A program made the translations under genes and the position numbers. A stretch of 64,000 nucleotides of DNA from NCBI GenBank assembly GCA_022446795.1, contig JAKVBX010000018.1, positions 1 to 64,000 on the forward strand, in the 5' to 3' direction. Below the pieces are notes generated by a model. The model saw nothing but the letters and a program-made list of their open reading frames with translations, did not search any database and was not told the DNA's origin. This document shows positions 34,370 through 42,949 of this stretch, piece by piece (positions within the stretch are counted from its first letter, which is position 1; the number at the start of each line of letters is the position of its first letter). This DNA comes from Phycisphaerales bacterium. Lineage in GTDB: Bacteria; Planctomycetota; Phycisphaerae; Phycisphaerales; SM1A02.

Positions 34370-35224
34370 TCAGGACTCGGTATTGGCCTCTTCGGCTTCT
34401 CTCATCGCGGCCTGCTCCGCACGGACTTTCTCGAGCGGCCGGGCATCGACCGTCCACTCTTCCGGCCGCAGTCGATACGCGATCGCGCCGATGATCGTGT
34501 CGAGTCCCTTGTAGATGTGGGCGTCGAGCTTGACCCGGGTGCCGTCGACATGCTGCAACCAGCAGATCGACTTGGCCATCCATCGATGCATGTCAATGTC
34601 CGCGATTTCATCGGCCCGCCAGGTGCCCTCGGGCATCTCGAACGTGCCGTTGGGTTCAAAGCGGTACCGCCGGGCATTGGCCGATGCGAAGGCCCACAGG
34701 TAGTAGGGCACGAATGGCAGGCAGAGAATGAACAGCCACTGGATGGGTCGATCGAACTTGGATGGCGCCTCGGCATCGCCGTAGATATCGAGACCGGCAT
34801 CCGCCTCGCGCAGGGCATCCTCCTGGACGGCCGGCAGATCCGTCGGCGACAGCGTCGGCGGCGGACTGATGGCATCGCGGAAGATCTTCAGGGAATCCCG
34901 CCAGGACAGGTCCTCGGGGGACACGTTGCCGGAGACGTCGCGGGCCAGTTGCAGATCAATGATCTCGACGGTCTCAGCCGGCAGGGTGCTCTGGGTGCCC
35001 AGCGACATCTCGTCGACACAGGAGCGGACGTCGCGGCAGATCTCACCACGGAGGTAGGCCTCCTGTTCCGCAGGGATGGCCCAGATGTAGTCGTACACGC
35101 CCCAGACGCCCAGGACGAGGCAGACGATGGCCATGCCCATGGTCCGGAGACGAAAACTGCCCGCCACGGTTGATCGCAGTTCGTGCTCGGTCCAATTCTC
35201 GGGATTCGTCGTGGTTTCAGTCAT
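34370..35224 (-). CDS. Two-pass membrane protein of unknown function
   Basis: 284 residues. Transmembrane segments at about residues 30-48 (MGMAIVCLVLGVWGVYDYIW) and 165-185 (WLFILCLPFVPYYLWAFASA) enclose a periplasmic loop of about 110 residues containing two Cys (EICRDVRSCVD). The C-terminal cytoplasmic part (RYRFEPNGTFEMPEGTWRADEIADID) resembles a PH-like small beta domain. It lies directly upstream of lptB with a 6-nt gap, so co-transcription is likely; a role in envelope traffic is only a guess. Confidence 0.65.
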   Translation of the reverse strand: MTETTTNPENWTEHELRSTVAGSFRLRTMGMAIVCLVLGVWGVYDYIWAIPAEQEAYLRGEICRDVRSCVDEMSLGTQSTLPAETVEIIDLQLARDVSGNVSPEDLSWRDSLKIFRDAISPPPTLSPTDLPAVQEDALREADAGLDIYGDAEAPSKFDRPIQWLFILCLPFVPYYLWAFASANARRYRFEPNGTFEMPEGTWRADEIADIDMHRWMAKSICWLQHVDGTRVKLDAHIYKGLDTIIGAIAYRLRPEEWTVDARPLEKVRAEQAAMREAEEANTES

Positions 35225-35279
35225 GGGTGGTTGGCCCTATGCACATGGTACACGGGCACCTGCCCACGGCTTCCGTGGA

Positions 35280-35945
35280 TCAGGAAGACTCCTGGGCGGC
35301 TTCCGAGCAGGTCTCGGACAGCTTGACCAGGACCGCCTCGCTGTCCGGGACGGCATCCATGCAGCCCAGGAGTGCGTCGATACGACGCTCCACGACCTGG
35401 GTCGGATCAATCTTTTCCAGCGCGGCATCACTGAGTGCCTGGAGCGCTCCCTTGAACCAGGCCACGCTCGGACGATTGTCCTTCGTGGGAGAGTCGATCT
35501 GGACGCGAACCGTGGTTCCCGGGGCAATGGCCACGATGGGCGTGAGCCCGGTACGGGTCCGCGGTTCGCGGCACACCACGGCAATGGGCACACCTCGATC
35601 TCGGCCGAACTGGATCAACCGTCGGGCGTCGGCGCCGACGAGCGGTGGCTGGATCAGGTAACGCCCGGGGGCGAGGTCCATGGTCTCGGTGACGGCCTCG
35701 TCACAGATCGTGATCGCGCCACGGCCGAGGGCCTTGCGGCGAATACCGCGACGGCACTGGCGAAGACCCTCGAGGATCTCGATCATTCCGGGCCAGTCGT
35801 TGCGGCCTCGGCTGGCCGCCAACGCCTTGGCGAAGTGGGTCTCGGCCGTAAACCAGGATTCGTTTCGAACCTCCTCCAGGGCGCGGTCGACCTGTGCCTG
35901 GATCTGCTTGGTTCGAGCCATTCGAGGACCTCGTGCCGCGGGCAT
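35280..35945 (-). CDS. Cytoplasmic protein of unknown function
   Basis: 221 residues from the ATG at 35945, 2 nt after the stop of the upstream gene; MARTKQ at 35921 is an alternative start. The N-terminal third is helical and TPR-like (VRNESWFTAETHFAKALAASRG). The middle is an alpha/beta unit with 'YLIQPPLVGADARRLIQFGRDRGVPIAVVCREP', and a helical C-terminus follows. No signal peptide or catalytic motif. Operon-like with the helical gene upstream. Confidence 0.65.
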   Translation of the reverse strand: MPAARGPRMARTKQIQAQVDRALEEVRNESWFTAETHFAKALAASRGRNDWPGMIEILEGLRQCRRGIRRKALGRGAITICDEAVTETMDLAPGRYLIQPPLVGADARRLIQFGRDRGVPIAVVCREPRTRTGLTPIVAIAPGTTVRVQIDSPTKDNRPSVAWFKGALQALSDAALEKIDPTQVVERRIDALLGCMDAVPDSEAVLVKLSETCSEAAQESS

Positions 35946-35947
35946 GT

Positions 35948-36364
35948 TCAGGTGTCCTTCTTCGTGGACCGCAGGTGATCCATCACATCTTCCAGCAAGC
36001 CATTCCAGGCCGATGCGGAGGCCACGAGGTCCCCGCGAAGCGATTGCCGAATGGTATCGGTCGAACGCGACCCGATGGCCCGGCGAAAGTCCAGCAATCG
36101 ACTGGAGAGCGTCCGTTGGGCATCATCGAGCTCGACGGGCAGATCACTGCAGGCGTTGGTCACCACGCGGGTCGCGTCCAGCAGGCGATGGATCAACTCG
36201 GTCAAGCGGGGCCGGAGGTCGTCCACGGTGTCTTCGTCGAGCGCGTCGAGAATGACATCGACGTCATGGCGGAGTGTGGCCAGGTCATCACGCGCAGCCC
36301 GGAGTGAATCGAGTTGATGCTCACGGGATCCGGTCGAGCCGGGTTGGGATTCGAATCCGATCAC
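35948..36364 (-). CDS. Helical protein of unknown function
   Basis: 138 residues from a GTG at 36364 that lies 6 nt after the stop of the upstream gene. Almost wholly helical and charged (LRAARDDLATLRHDVDVILDALDEDTVDDL). No membrane segment or motif recognised. Tight spacing on both sides shows it belongs to the run 36940 to 35280. Confidence 0.6.
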   Translation of the reverse strand: MIGFESQPGSTGSREHQLDSLRAARDDLATLRHDVDVILDALDEDTVDDLRPRLTELIHRLLDATRVVTNACSDLPVELDDAQRTLSSRLLDFRRAIGSRSTDTIRQSLRGDLVASASAWNGLLEDVMDHLRSTKKDT

Positions 36365-36370
36365 GGGGGG

Positions 36371-36940
36371 TCAGGCGGTGATGGCCTCGGAGATTTCCTC
36401 GGCAACGGCTTCGTTGCCAAACGACAGGCGTACCCCCCCGTTGGGGACGACTTCCATGACCAGCGGAAGGCCGGCCGTGATGAGCAGGAGCCCCTGGTCG
36501 GGCGACTCCGAATCATGAAAGAGCGTCTTGACCAGGTCGCACACGAGGTGCAGGTCCCCGGTATCACAGAAGAGCGGATCGCGGCTGTTGAGCTCCACGG
36601 TGGCGGCGGCGTCAACGCGTTGCCACTCCTCGTTCTCCGCCAGCGAGAAGGCGACGACATCGAAGATGCTTCGCCATCGACCGACCGGGAACAGGATCAA
36701 CTGGTTGTGATGCAGCTTGTGCAGGATGTGATCAATCACCTCCGGCATGCGATCACTTGAGATCTCGATGACCTCGGCCCCGGGAAGTGGTTCGACGTCA
36801 CCCTCGGGCACGGCCAGGTGCCGTTGGCTGGTCGAATCAGCCACCATGCGGAGGTAGGCGTGGTCTTCGTCTGGTGCTTGTCGCTCGATCCCGTGCTGCG
36901 CCAGCAGCTCGTTGGCCTCGTCGACGTTGATGAACTCCAC
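36371..36940 (-). CDS. Soluble protein of unknown function
   Basis: 189 residues from the GTG at 36940, which has GGAG 8 nt upstream (36952-36949); an ATG at 36991 would add 17 residues. A GATAAT box at 36982-36977 would place the transcript start between these two candidates and so favours the GTG. The sequence is alpha/beta with 'DRMPEVIDHILHKLHHNQLILFPVGRWRSIFDVVAFSL' in the middle and a Gly-rich beta end. First gene of a three-gene run, divergent from the phosphatase gene. No family recognised. Confidence 0.6.
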   Translation of the reverse strand: MEFINVDEANELLAQHGIERQAPDEDHAYLRMVADSTSQRHLAVPEGDVEPLPGAEVIEISSDRMPEVIDHILHKLHHNQLILFPVGRWRSIFDVVAFSLAENEEWQRVDAAATVELNSRDPLFCDTGDLHLVCDLVKTLFHDSESPDQGLLLITAGLPLVMEVVPNGGVRLSFGNEAVAEEISEAITA

Positions 36941-37086
36941 CTGCAGGTCTCCATGTGGGGCGACGCCCCGTAGGGGATTATCTAAACGCATCGCCACCAA
37001 GAACGCAAGAGGGGCAGGGAAACAAGCCACCTGGAGGGTCGAACGGTGCCCGTTCGGCTACCATCGTGGTCCTGCCGAGACTACCC

Positions 37087-37530
37087 GTGAATACCGTCCT
37101 CTTCGTCTGTACTGGAAACACCTGCCGGAGCCCGATGGCTGAGGCCATCGCCCGCTCCGTGGTCGATGATTCCCAGGTCTTCGTCGCTTCAGCCGGGGTC
37201 ATGGCATCCAGCGGGGCTCACCCCTCGCCGGAGGCGATTCGGACACTGGAGGCGATGGGAATCGAGCATGATGGCCGCTCCACCCCCCTTTCACCGGACA
37301 TGATCCGCAAGGCGGACCTGGTCCTCTGCATGACCCGGGGGCACCAGCAGGCCGCTCGGGCCCTGGTTCGGGACGACGAGGCCCTGTGCGAACGGATCCA
37401 ACTGCTCGATCCCGATGGCGACATCCCCGACCCCATCGGCCAAGGGCAGGCGGTCTATGACTCGGTCGCGGCGCGGATGAAACAGCTCATTCCAGATCGT
37501 CTTGAACGGTTCATGAATTCCGCCGGATGA
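37087..37530 (+). CDS. Low-molecular-weight protein phosphatase (YwlE/Wzb type)
   Basis: 147 residues from the GTG at 37087. The active-site loop is Cys8-TGNTC-Arg14-S (CX5RS) and the general-acid loop is DIPDPIG, so both catalytic parts are present. The CTGNTCRSPMAEA form is shared with protein-arginine phosphatase YwlE and with tyrosine phosphatases that regulate capsule export. Arsenate reductase of this fold is less likely because the extra C-terminal cysteines are absent. A TACCAT box at 37059-37064 may be the -10. Confidence 0.85.
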   Translation: MNTVLFVCTGNTCRSPMAEAIARSVVDDSQVFVASAGVMASSGAHPSPEAIRTLEAMGIEHDGRSTPLSPDMIRKADLVLCMTRGHQQAARALVRDDEALCERIQLLDPDGDIPDPIGQGQAVYDSVAARMKQLIPDRLERFMNSAG

Positions 37531-37537
37531 CGATCCG

Positions 37538-39013
37538 CTAGGCCCCGCTTCTCGCGACGACCTCGGCCAACAATCGCACGCCGAACCCGGTCGGCCCCAC
37601 GACGTGGAGGTCATCCTGCTTTTCGACGGCACTGACGCCGGCGATATCCAGGTGCGTCCATGGCAGGCCTTCGTCGACGAAGTAACTGAGAAAGGCCGCG
37701 CCCTGGATGGGGTGGGCGTTTCGGCTTGGCCCGGAGTTCCAGATGTCGGCATGACGGGCCCGCATGAAGGTCCGGTGCTCTTCCCAGAGCGGAAGGTGCC
37801 AGACCCGCTCACCAGTGGACTGGGCCGCGGTCTCGACCCGTTGCCGCAGGTCGTCGTCCCGGCACCACATGCCAGCGCAGAAGTGGCCCAGGCCGACCAC
37901 GACGCCGCCCGTGAGGGTGGCGACATCGATGATGGCGGTGGGTTTCAGCTTCCGGCAGGTCCAGGAGAGGGCGTCACCGAGGATCAACCGACCCTCGGCA
38001 TCGGTATTCGTGACCTCCACCGTGACCCCGTTGTACATCTTGATGATGTCGTCGGGGCGATAGGCCTCACCGCTGACGAGGTTCTCGGCGCAGGGCAGCA
38101 CGGCGTGGGTATGAACCGGCACCTTGAGCCGGGCCAGGGCGATCATCGCACCGAACACGGCGGCCCCGCCGTTCATGTCGTATTTCATGCCCTTCATCGT
38201 GTTGGAGATCTTGAGCGAGTACCCCCCGCTGTCATAGGTCATGGTCTTGCCGACCAGGGCGATGTGCTGGCCGGGACGCGGTCGACTGGGGCGATGTTCC
38301 AGCACGATCATGCAGGGCTTGTGCGCCGAACCCTTGCCGACGTTGACCAGGCCACCCATGCCCAATCGCTTGGCTTCCGCGAACGAGATGACCTTGCACT
38401 GGAGTCCGACCCGTCGGGCGGCGGCTCGGGCCTGTTGGGCCACCCAGGATGGAATGCAGATGTTGGGCGGTGTCGCCGAGATCCGGCGGGCCTCGTTGGT
38501 CGATTCGGCGAGGATCAGGCCGCGACGGATTCCACCGCGGACATCTCGACAGGTCGAGGTCAGGGTGAGCGTACCGCTGGCCGCCGATCGGTTCGTGGCC
38601 TTGCCGTCGAAGAAATCGACTCGCCAGTTGGCCAGCCCCATGCCCTCGGCGAGGGATTGGCCCGTGGCGTCGGCATCGGCCACGCTCTCGGGGACCGTCA
38701 GGTCCAATTGCACGTCGAGTGCATGGAGGTCCGCCTCGTGCAGGTGCCGGACCAGTCGCCCACCGATCCGGCGGATGGCGTCCAGGTCCAGGGACTCCCG
38801 GTCGCCAAGGCCCACCAGCACGACGTCATCACCCTCGATCACCAGGTCCCCGATCTTCCCGTTGAACATCCGGGACCGCCTGGCCTGGTTCAACCGCCCG
38901 CCATGGGCCTCATCCAGTTGTTGAAGTGACTTGGGCAGGCGAGAGGTGCCGGTCGGAAGGCCGACGAGCACGGCCGGCTTACGGGGTGATCCAGTCCGAA
39001 TGGTGCGATACAC
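37538..39013 (-). CDS. pepA: Leucyl aminopeptidase family protein (M17)
   Basis: 491 residues from a GTG at 39013 with AGGAG 6 nt upstream. The M17 signature NTDAEGRL is exact. The two-metal site is visible (VGKTMTYDSGGYSLK, then MKYDMNGGAAV, then NTDAEGR). The N-terminal domain is divergent. Cytosolic enzyme removing N-terminal residues from peptides. The gene ends 7 nt from the convergent phosphatase stop. Confidence 0.9.
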   Translation of the reverse strand: MYRTIRTGSPRKPAVLVGLPTGTSRLPKSLQQLDEAHGGRLNQARRSRMFNGKIGDLVIEGDDVVLVGLGDRESLDLDAIRRIGGRLVRHLHEADLHALDVQLDLTVPESVADADATGQSLAEGMGLANWRVDFFDGKATNRSAASGTLTLTSTCRDVRGGIRRGLILAESTNEARRISATPPNICIPSWVAQQARAAARRVGLQCKVISFAEAKRLGMGGLVNVGKGSAHKPCMIVLEHRPSRPRPGQHIALVGKTMTYDSGGYSLKISNTMKGMKYDMNGGAAVFGAMIALARLKVPVHTHAVLPCAENLVSGEAYRPDDIIKMYNGVTVEVTNTDAEGRLILGDALSWTCRKLKPTAIIDVATLTGGVVVGLGHFCAGMWCRDDDLRQRVETAAQSTGERVWHLPLWEEHRTFMRARHADIWNSGPSRNAHPIQGAAFLSYFVDEGLPWTHLDIAGVSAVEKQDDLHVVGPTGFGVRLLAEVVARSGA

Positions 39014-39097
39014 GAGCTTCTCCTGTTACTCCCGGGGGTGCCCGGGTGGACTTGTGCTGATCATCGACATGGCCCCCGGCCTGGCTGCAGCCGGGGC

Positions 39098-39103
39098 TAC
39101 CAT
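39098..39103 (+). promoter_or_regulatory. Putative -10 box (TACCAT) of the thiamine gene
   Basis: TACCAT ends 7 nt before the ATG at 39111 with no Shine-Dalgarno sequence. The same hexamer stands 6 nt before the MOSC gene start at 59920. Confidence 0.4.
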
Positions 39104-39110
39104 GACGGGA

Positions 39111-40184
39111 ATGTCTGGATCGCACCGAATGGCTGACGCTGTCTTCAACCGGGCCCGGGAAGGGCTTCGGGTGCTGGAGGACCTGGCTCGTTTCGTCCTG
39201 GATGACGTCGACCGCGTGGAGGGTCTCAAGCAGGCCCGGCATGCGCTGACGGAGGTCGCTGGTCGATGGCCGGGCCCCTCGATGGTGTGCTCGCGGGACA
39301 CGATGGGCGACGTGGGGACGTCAGTTTCCACCGAGGCCGAGGGGCGACGCCGGGACCTCCAGGCCGTCGCCGCGGCGGCTGGCCGACGGGTCACGGAAGC
39401 CCTGCGATCGCTGGAGGAACTGGCCAAGGTCGAGGCACCGTCGCTGGCAGGCACCCTGGAGCAGCTGCGGTATTCGATCTATGACCTCGCCGGTCATGTC
39501 GAGACCAGCCTTTCCGCGGGGCGTGCCCCACAGTGGTCCGTCTGCCTGCTGCTGACCGAGGACTCCTGCCAGCGGCCCTGGACGGAGGTGGCTGCCGCAG
39601 CCATCGATGGTGGAGTCGACTGCATCCAGTTGCGAGAGAAGTCGCTCGGGACCGCCGAGCTGATTCGTCGGGCCCGTCACCTGGTCGACCTGGCTGGCCC
39701 TCGGAACGTCTCCGTCATCGTGAACGATCGGGTTGACGTGGCCCTGGCCGCGCGGGCTGATGGCGTTCACGTCGGCGTGGACGACATGGACCCCGCCGAC
39801 GTTCGTTCGCTGGCCGGCAACAGCCTTCTGCTTGGCGTGACCGTCCGAACGCCTGCTGATGCCGAGACGGCCATCGCTCGCGGCGCGTCCTATTGCGGCA
39901 TCGGCCCGATGTTTGCATCACCCACCAAGCCTGAACTGGTCCCGGCGGGCCCCGAGCACCTGGTCACCATGCTTCCGGCGTTGGGATCGGTGCCTCACCT
40001 GGCCATCGGTGGTATCGACCTGGCGGGGGTCCAGCAGGTGACCCGTGCTGGTGGCCGAGGCGTGGCCGTGTGCCATGGGATCTGTGGCGCCACCGACCCG
40101 GCGGAAGCGTCACGGGCACTTGTGCAGGCGGTCCAGGCCGGATGCCTGGATGCCACGTCCGAGGCGGTTCCCGGCCATGCGTGA
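39111..40184 (+). CDS. thiE: ThiD2-ThiE fusion: HMP-phosphate kinase plus thiamine-phosphate synthase
   Basis: 357 residues from the ATG at 39111. The N-terminal about 140 residues match the ThiD2 family (NRAREGLRVLEDLARFVLDD, then RDTMGDVGTS and RRVTEALRSLEELAKVEA), which phosphorylates hydroxymethylpyrimidine phosphate. The C-terminal half is ThiE (VDCIQLREKSL for diphosphate binding, VSVIVNDRVDVALAARADGVHVG, CGIGPMFASPTKP). One protein would thus make HMP-PP and couple it to the thiazole phosphate. Such fusions are known in Aquificae and Planctomycetota. Its last 8 nt overlap the start of the PhnP-like gene. Confidence 0.9.
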   Translation: MSGSHRMADAVFNRAREGLRVLEDLARFVLDDVDRVEGLKQARHALTEVAGRWPGPSMVCSRDTMGDVGTSVSTEAEGRRRDLQAVAAAAGRRVTEALRSLEELAKVEAPSLAGTLEQLRYSIYDLAGHVETSLSAGRAPQWSVCLLLTEDSCQRPWTEVAAAAIDGGVDCIQLREKSLGTAELIRRARHLVDLAGPRNVSVIVNDRVDVALAARADGVHVGVDDMDPADVRSLAGNSLLLGVTVRTPADAETAIARGASYCGIGPMFASPTKPELVPAGPEHLVTMLPALGSVPHLAIGGIDLAGVQQVTRAGGRGVAVCHGICGATDPAEASRALVQAVQAGCLDATSEAVPGHA

Positions 40185-41043
40185 CCTGGAGTTCATCGTC
40201 CTGGGATCTGGAACATCAGCGGGGATACCGGCCATCGGGTGCTCCTGCGAGGTGTGTTGCAGCACGGATCCGAGGGATCGTCGTCTGCGGACGTCGGCCG
40301 CGATCCGGTTCATCGACGCGGATGACCACCCCCGGACGATCCTGCTGGATGCGTCGCCGGACCTGAGGCAGCAGGTGCTTCGCGAGGGAATCGACCGGTG
40401 CGATGCCATTCTCTTCACCCACAACCACGTGGATCACACGTTTGGCCTGGACGAGGTTCGTCGGTTCAACGTGACGATGAAGGCACCGATCGAACTGTAT
40501 GCCGAGCCGCACACGATGGAACATCTCGGCCGCGTCTACCAGCACATCTTCCAGCGGGACCGGAATGTCAACGACTCCTTCGTCGCCACGCTCCTGCCCC
40601 ACGAGTTGGCGCCTGGCACGGTCCTTGACCTTTTCGGCCTGAGGGTCGAGCCGATCCGACTGATGCATGGGCGACTTCCGATCCTCGGGTTCCGCTTCGA
40701 GGCCCCCGGGGCCCCGGGACTCATGCCCCTGGCCTGGTGCACCGATGTCTCGGCCATTCCCCCGGAGAGCTGGCCTCGGCTGGAGGGTCTGCAGACCCTC
40801 TTTCTCGACATGCTTCGGGAGCGGCACCACCCCACCCACTTCAACATGGACCAGGCCATCGAGACGGCCGGGACCATCACCGCCGGCCAGACCTGGTTCA
40901 TTCACATGGCCCACGACATCCAGCACGCCCGGGTGGAGGCCACGTTGCCCCCCCGGATGGGCCTGGCCTGGGACGGCCAGCGACTCGGGGCGGCCGGGTC
41001 CGCCAGCGGTCAGCCCGGTGAGGCGGCTTCTTCCCGCTCCTGA
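40177..41043 (+). CDS. PhnP-like metallo-beta-lactamase-fold hydrolase
   Basis: 288 residues from the ATG at 40177, overlapping the thiE stop by 8 nt. The fold is shown by GSGTSAGIP at the N-terminus and the metal motif THNHVDHTFGLDEVRRFN. The Cys pair in IGCSCEVC resembles the structural zinc-binding insert of PhnP, a cyclic-phosphate phosphodiesterase. The 'TDVSAIPPESW' and 'DMLRERHHPTHFNMDQA' segments are typical of this group. C-P lyase genes are absent, so the natural substrate may be another cyclic phosphate. Confidence 0.82.
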   Translation: MRDLEFIVLGSGTSAGIPAIGCSCEVCCSTDPRDRRLRTSAAIRFIDADDHPRTILLDASPDLRQQVLREGIDRCDAILFTHNHVDHTFGLDEVRRFNVTMKAPIELYAEPHTMEHLGRVYQHIFQRDRNVNDSFVATLLPHELAPGTVLDLFGLRVEPIRLMHGRLPILGFRFEAPGAPGLMPLAWCTDVSAIPPESWPRLEGLQTLFLDMLRERHHPTHFNMDQAIETAGTITAGQTWFIHMAHDIQHARVEATLPPRMGLAWDGQRLGAAGSASGQPGEAASSRS

Positions 41044-41049
41044 TACACT
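41044..41049 (+). promoter_or_regulatory. Putative -10 box (TACACT) of atpG
   Basis: TACACT ends 10 nt before the atpG ATG, just after the upstream stop codon. No Shine-Dalgarno sequence lies between, which is unusual for a highly expressed ATP-synthase subunit. Confidence 0.35.
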
Positions 41050-41059
41050 CCTCGATCCC

Positions 41060-41941
41060 ATGGCCCAGATTCGGGAAATCAAGAAGCGGATTACCGCCGT
41101 CAAGACCATCGCCCGCATCACCAAGACGATGCAGATGATCGCGACGGCCAAGTTCACCTCTGCCCTGCAGCGGGCCGAGTCGTCGAAGCCGTATGCCGCG
41201 TGCATCGATGACATGGTTCGCCAGGCGGCCTCTGCCGCGGACGAGTACGAGTCCAGACTGATCTCCGGCCCCGACCAGAAGGTCGGCAAGGAACTGGTCC
41301 TGGCCATCTGCTCCGATCGTGGACTCTGCGGCGCCTACAACGGCAACGTCCTGCGGACGGCCCTGAATCATCTTCGATCACTGAAGGAAGAGGGCGTCGA
41401 CTACGACCTCGAGGTCGCGGGCAAGAAGGGCGTGGGCTTCTTCAAGTTCCAGCGAGTCGAGGTCTCCCGTCGACATGACATCGGCGACAAGCCGTCCTAC
41501 GAGGCGGTTGGAGAGATCGCCTCCGAGTACATCGATCGCTACCTCGCTGGTGAGTATGACGCGATTCGGATCGTTTCCATGCGGTTCGTTTCCAGTTCCC
41601 GCCAGGTGCCTGAGATCAAGCAACTGCTGCCGATGACGCATGAGCCCACCGGTGATGCGGAAGGTGAGTCTGCTGGAACACGGCCGGTCTATGACTTCAT
41701 TCCATCCGCCCGCGAACTGCTCGATGAGCTGCTCCCGCTGACGGTCAAGACCGCGCTGTTGCAGGCCTTCAACGAGGCCGCGGTCAGCGAACAGATCATG
41801 CGGATGGTGGCGATGAAGGCCGCAACTGAGAACGCCAAGGACTTCGGCAGCACCCTGCGTCGGCTCTTCAACCGCGCTCGACAGGGCCAGATCACGACCG
41901 AGCTGACCGAGATCGTCTCCGGCGCTGCAGCGCTCGAGTAG
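41060..41941 (+). CDS. atpG: F-type ATP synthase subunit gamma
   Basis: 293 residues, the normal gamma length. It forms the rotor shaft linking the membrane ring to the catalytic alpha3beta3 head. The N-terminal helix 'MAQIREIKKRITAVKTIARITKTMQMIATAK' and the C-terminal helix 'NEAAVSEQIMRMVAMKAATENAKDF' that together make the coiled-coil shaft are both conserved, with the Rossmann-like middle (SDRGLCGAYN). No other atp subunit gene is nearby: the neighbours are a PhnP-like hydrolase and a cobalamin adenosyltransferase. Confidence 0.95.
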   Translation: MAQIREIKKRITAVKTIARITKTMQMIATAKFTSALQRAESSKPYAACIDDMVRQAASAADEYESRLISGPDQKVGKELVLAICSDRGLCGAYNGNVLRTALNHLRSLKEEGVDYDLEVAGKKGVGFFKFQRVEVSRRHDIGDKPSYEAVGEIASEYIDRYLAGEYDAIRIVSMRFVSSSRQVPEIKQLLPMTHEPTGDAEGESAGTRPVYDFIPSARELLDELLPLTVKTALLQAFNEAAVSEQIMRMVAMKAATENAKDFGSTLRRLFNRARQGQITTELTEIVSGAAALE

Positions 41942-41946
41942 CAGAC

Positions 41947-42504
41947 GTGCGGCTCTACACCAAACGCGGTGATGATGGGAACACGGATCTCTTCGGAGGT
42001 GACCGTGTCGGCAAGCATCATGCCCGTGTGACGGCCTATGGCCAGGTGGACGAGATGAATGCCGCACTTGGCGTCGCGGGCGCTGCCTGTGATGCGGACA
42101 CTGGTCGCCTTCTTGAGGTGATCCGGGAACTGCAGGATGGGTGCTTCCGGCTCGGTGCCGACCTGGCGTCACCGCCCGGTGGCGAGCACTCGGACCGCGT
42201 CCCCCGCCTGACGGCGACCGATGTCGAGACCATCGAGGCGTATGTTGACGAGATCGATGGCGAGAACGAGCCACTGAAGACGTTTGTCCTGCCCGGCGGC
42301 GGTGAACTTTCGGCCCGGTTGCACCTGGCCCGGGCCGTCACGCGTCGAGCGGAGCGAGCCATCGTGCTGGCCCGGGAAACCGAGGACATCAGTGAAGAGG
42401 TCGTCCACTGGATCAACCGCGTGGGAGATCTCCTCTTCGCGATGGCCCGTGCGGCCAATCGAATCCAGGGCGTTCCCGATGTGCCCTGGACACCTGGCAG
42501 CTGA
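41947..42504 (+). CDS. Cob(I)yrinic acid a,c-diamide adenosyltransferase (PduO type)
   Basis: 185 residues from a GTG at 41947, 5 nt after the atpG stop. The ATP-binding N-terminus (MRLYTKRGDDGNTDLFGGDRV), the 'YGQVDEMNAALG' helix and the RRAER motif near residue 137 mark the PduO-type corrinoid adenosyltransferase, which makes adenosylcobalamin from cob(I)alamin. It is probably co-transcribed with atpG. A B12-dependent enzyme must exist elsewhere in the genome. Confidence 0.9.
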   Translation: MRLYTKRGDDGNTDLFGGDRVGKHHARVTAYGQVDEMNAALGVAGAACDADTGRLLEVIRELQDGCFRLGADLASPPGGEHSDRVPRLTATDVETIEAYVDEIDGENEPLKTFVLPGGGELSARLHLARAVTRRAERAIVLARETEDISEEVVHWINRVGDLLFAMARAANRIQGVPDVPWTPGS

Positions 42505-42505
42505 T

Positions 42506-42949
42506 TCAGAAATCGAGAAACGCCTGGAAGCTCACGTCCTGCATGATCGAGTGGCAGGCGACTTCACAGTGTTGGCCCATGGCGGTGATGGCCCGTTGTC
42601 GGCCCACGGCGATGTGACGTTCCAGGGCGGCATTGGGATCGAACTGTTCGATGGTCATGGACAGCGGTGGCAGGTCGAAGTGCAGTCGCATCGCGAGCGA
42701 CTCCAGTCGCATCTGCAGGATGTCGACCTGTTCCTGCAGCCCGGTCTGTTCGGCGAACAGTTCCACCGGATCTTCGCCACGAAGCATGGCCTCGGCGGCC
42801 TGCTGGTCGGCGCGAAGCAACTGCTGCTGGAGATGATCGCGTTCGCGAAGCAGGGATCGGGCGTGATCCGGCATGGCCGAGATCGCCATCGCGGTTGAAC
42901 CGCACGCGACGAGACACCCAATGATGAGCCAGCGGTGAATTCGAATCAT
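42506..42949 (-). CDS. Small secreted helical protein, paralogue of 52966-53439
   Basis: 147 residues. A signal peptide (RWLIIGCLVACGSTAMA) is followed by a charged helical region. It contains QAAEAMLRGEDPVE at residues 50-63 and RLESLAMR at 81-88, then LP. The protein at 52966-53439 has QAAEAVAAGEDPVE and RLESMAIR with exactly the same 18-residue spacing, so they are paralogues. The C-terminus has two Cys (GQHCEVACHS). Unknown function, probably periplasmic and possibly oligomeric through its coiled coil. The ATG overlaps the upstream lipoprotein stop (ATGA). Confidence 0.7.
   Translation of the reverse strand: MIRIHRWLIIGCLVACGSTAMAISAMPDHARSLLRERDHLQQQLLRADQQAAEAMLRGEDPVELFAEQTGLQEQVDILQMRLESLAMRLHFDLPPLSMTIEQFDPNAALERHIAVGRQRAITAMGQHCEVACHSIMQDVSFQAFLDF

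Noticed and set aside
37604-38929. 441-codon plus-strand ORF opposite pepA
   Set aside because: Fully inside a gene with clear M17 motifs; typical high-GC antisense artefact.
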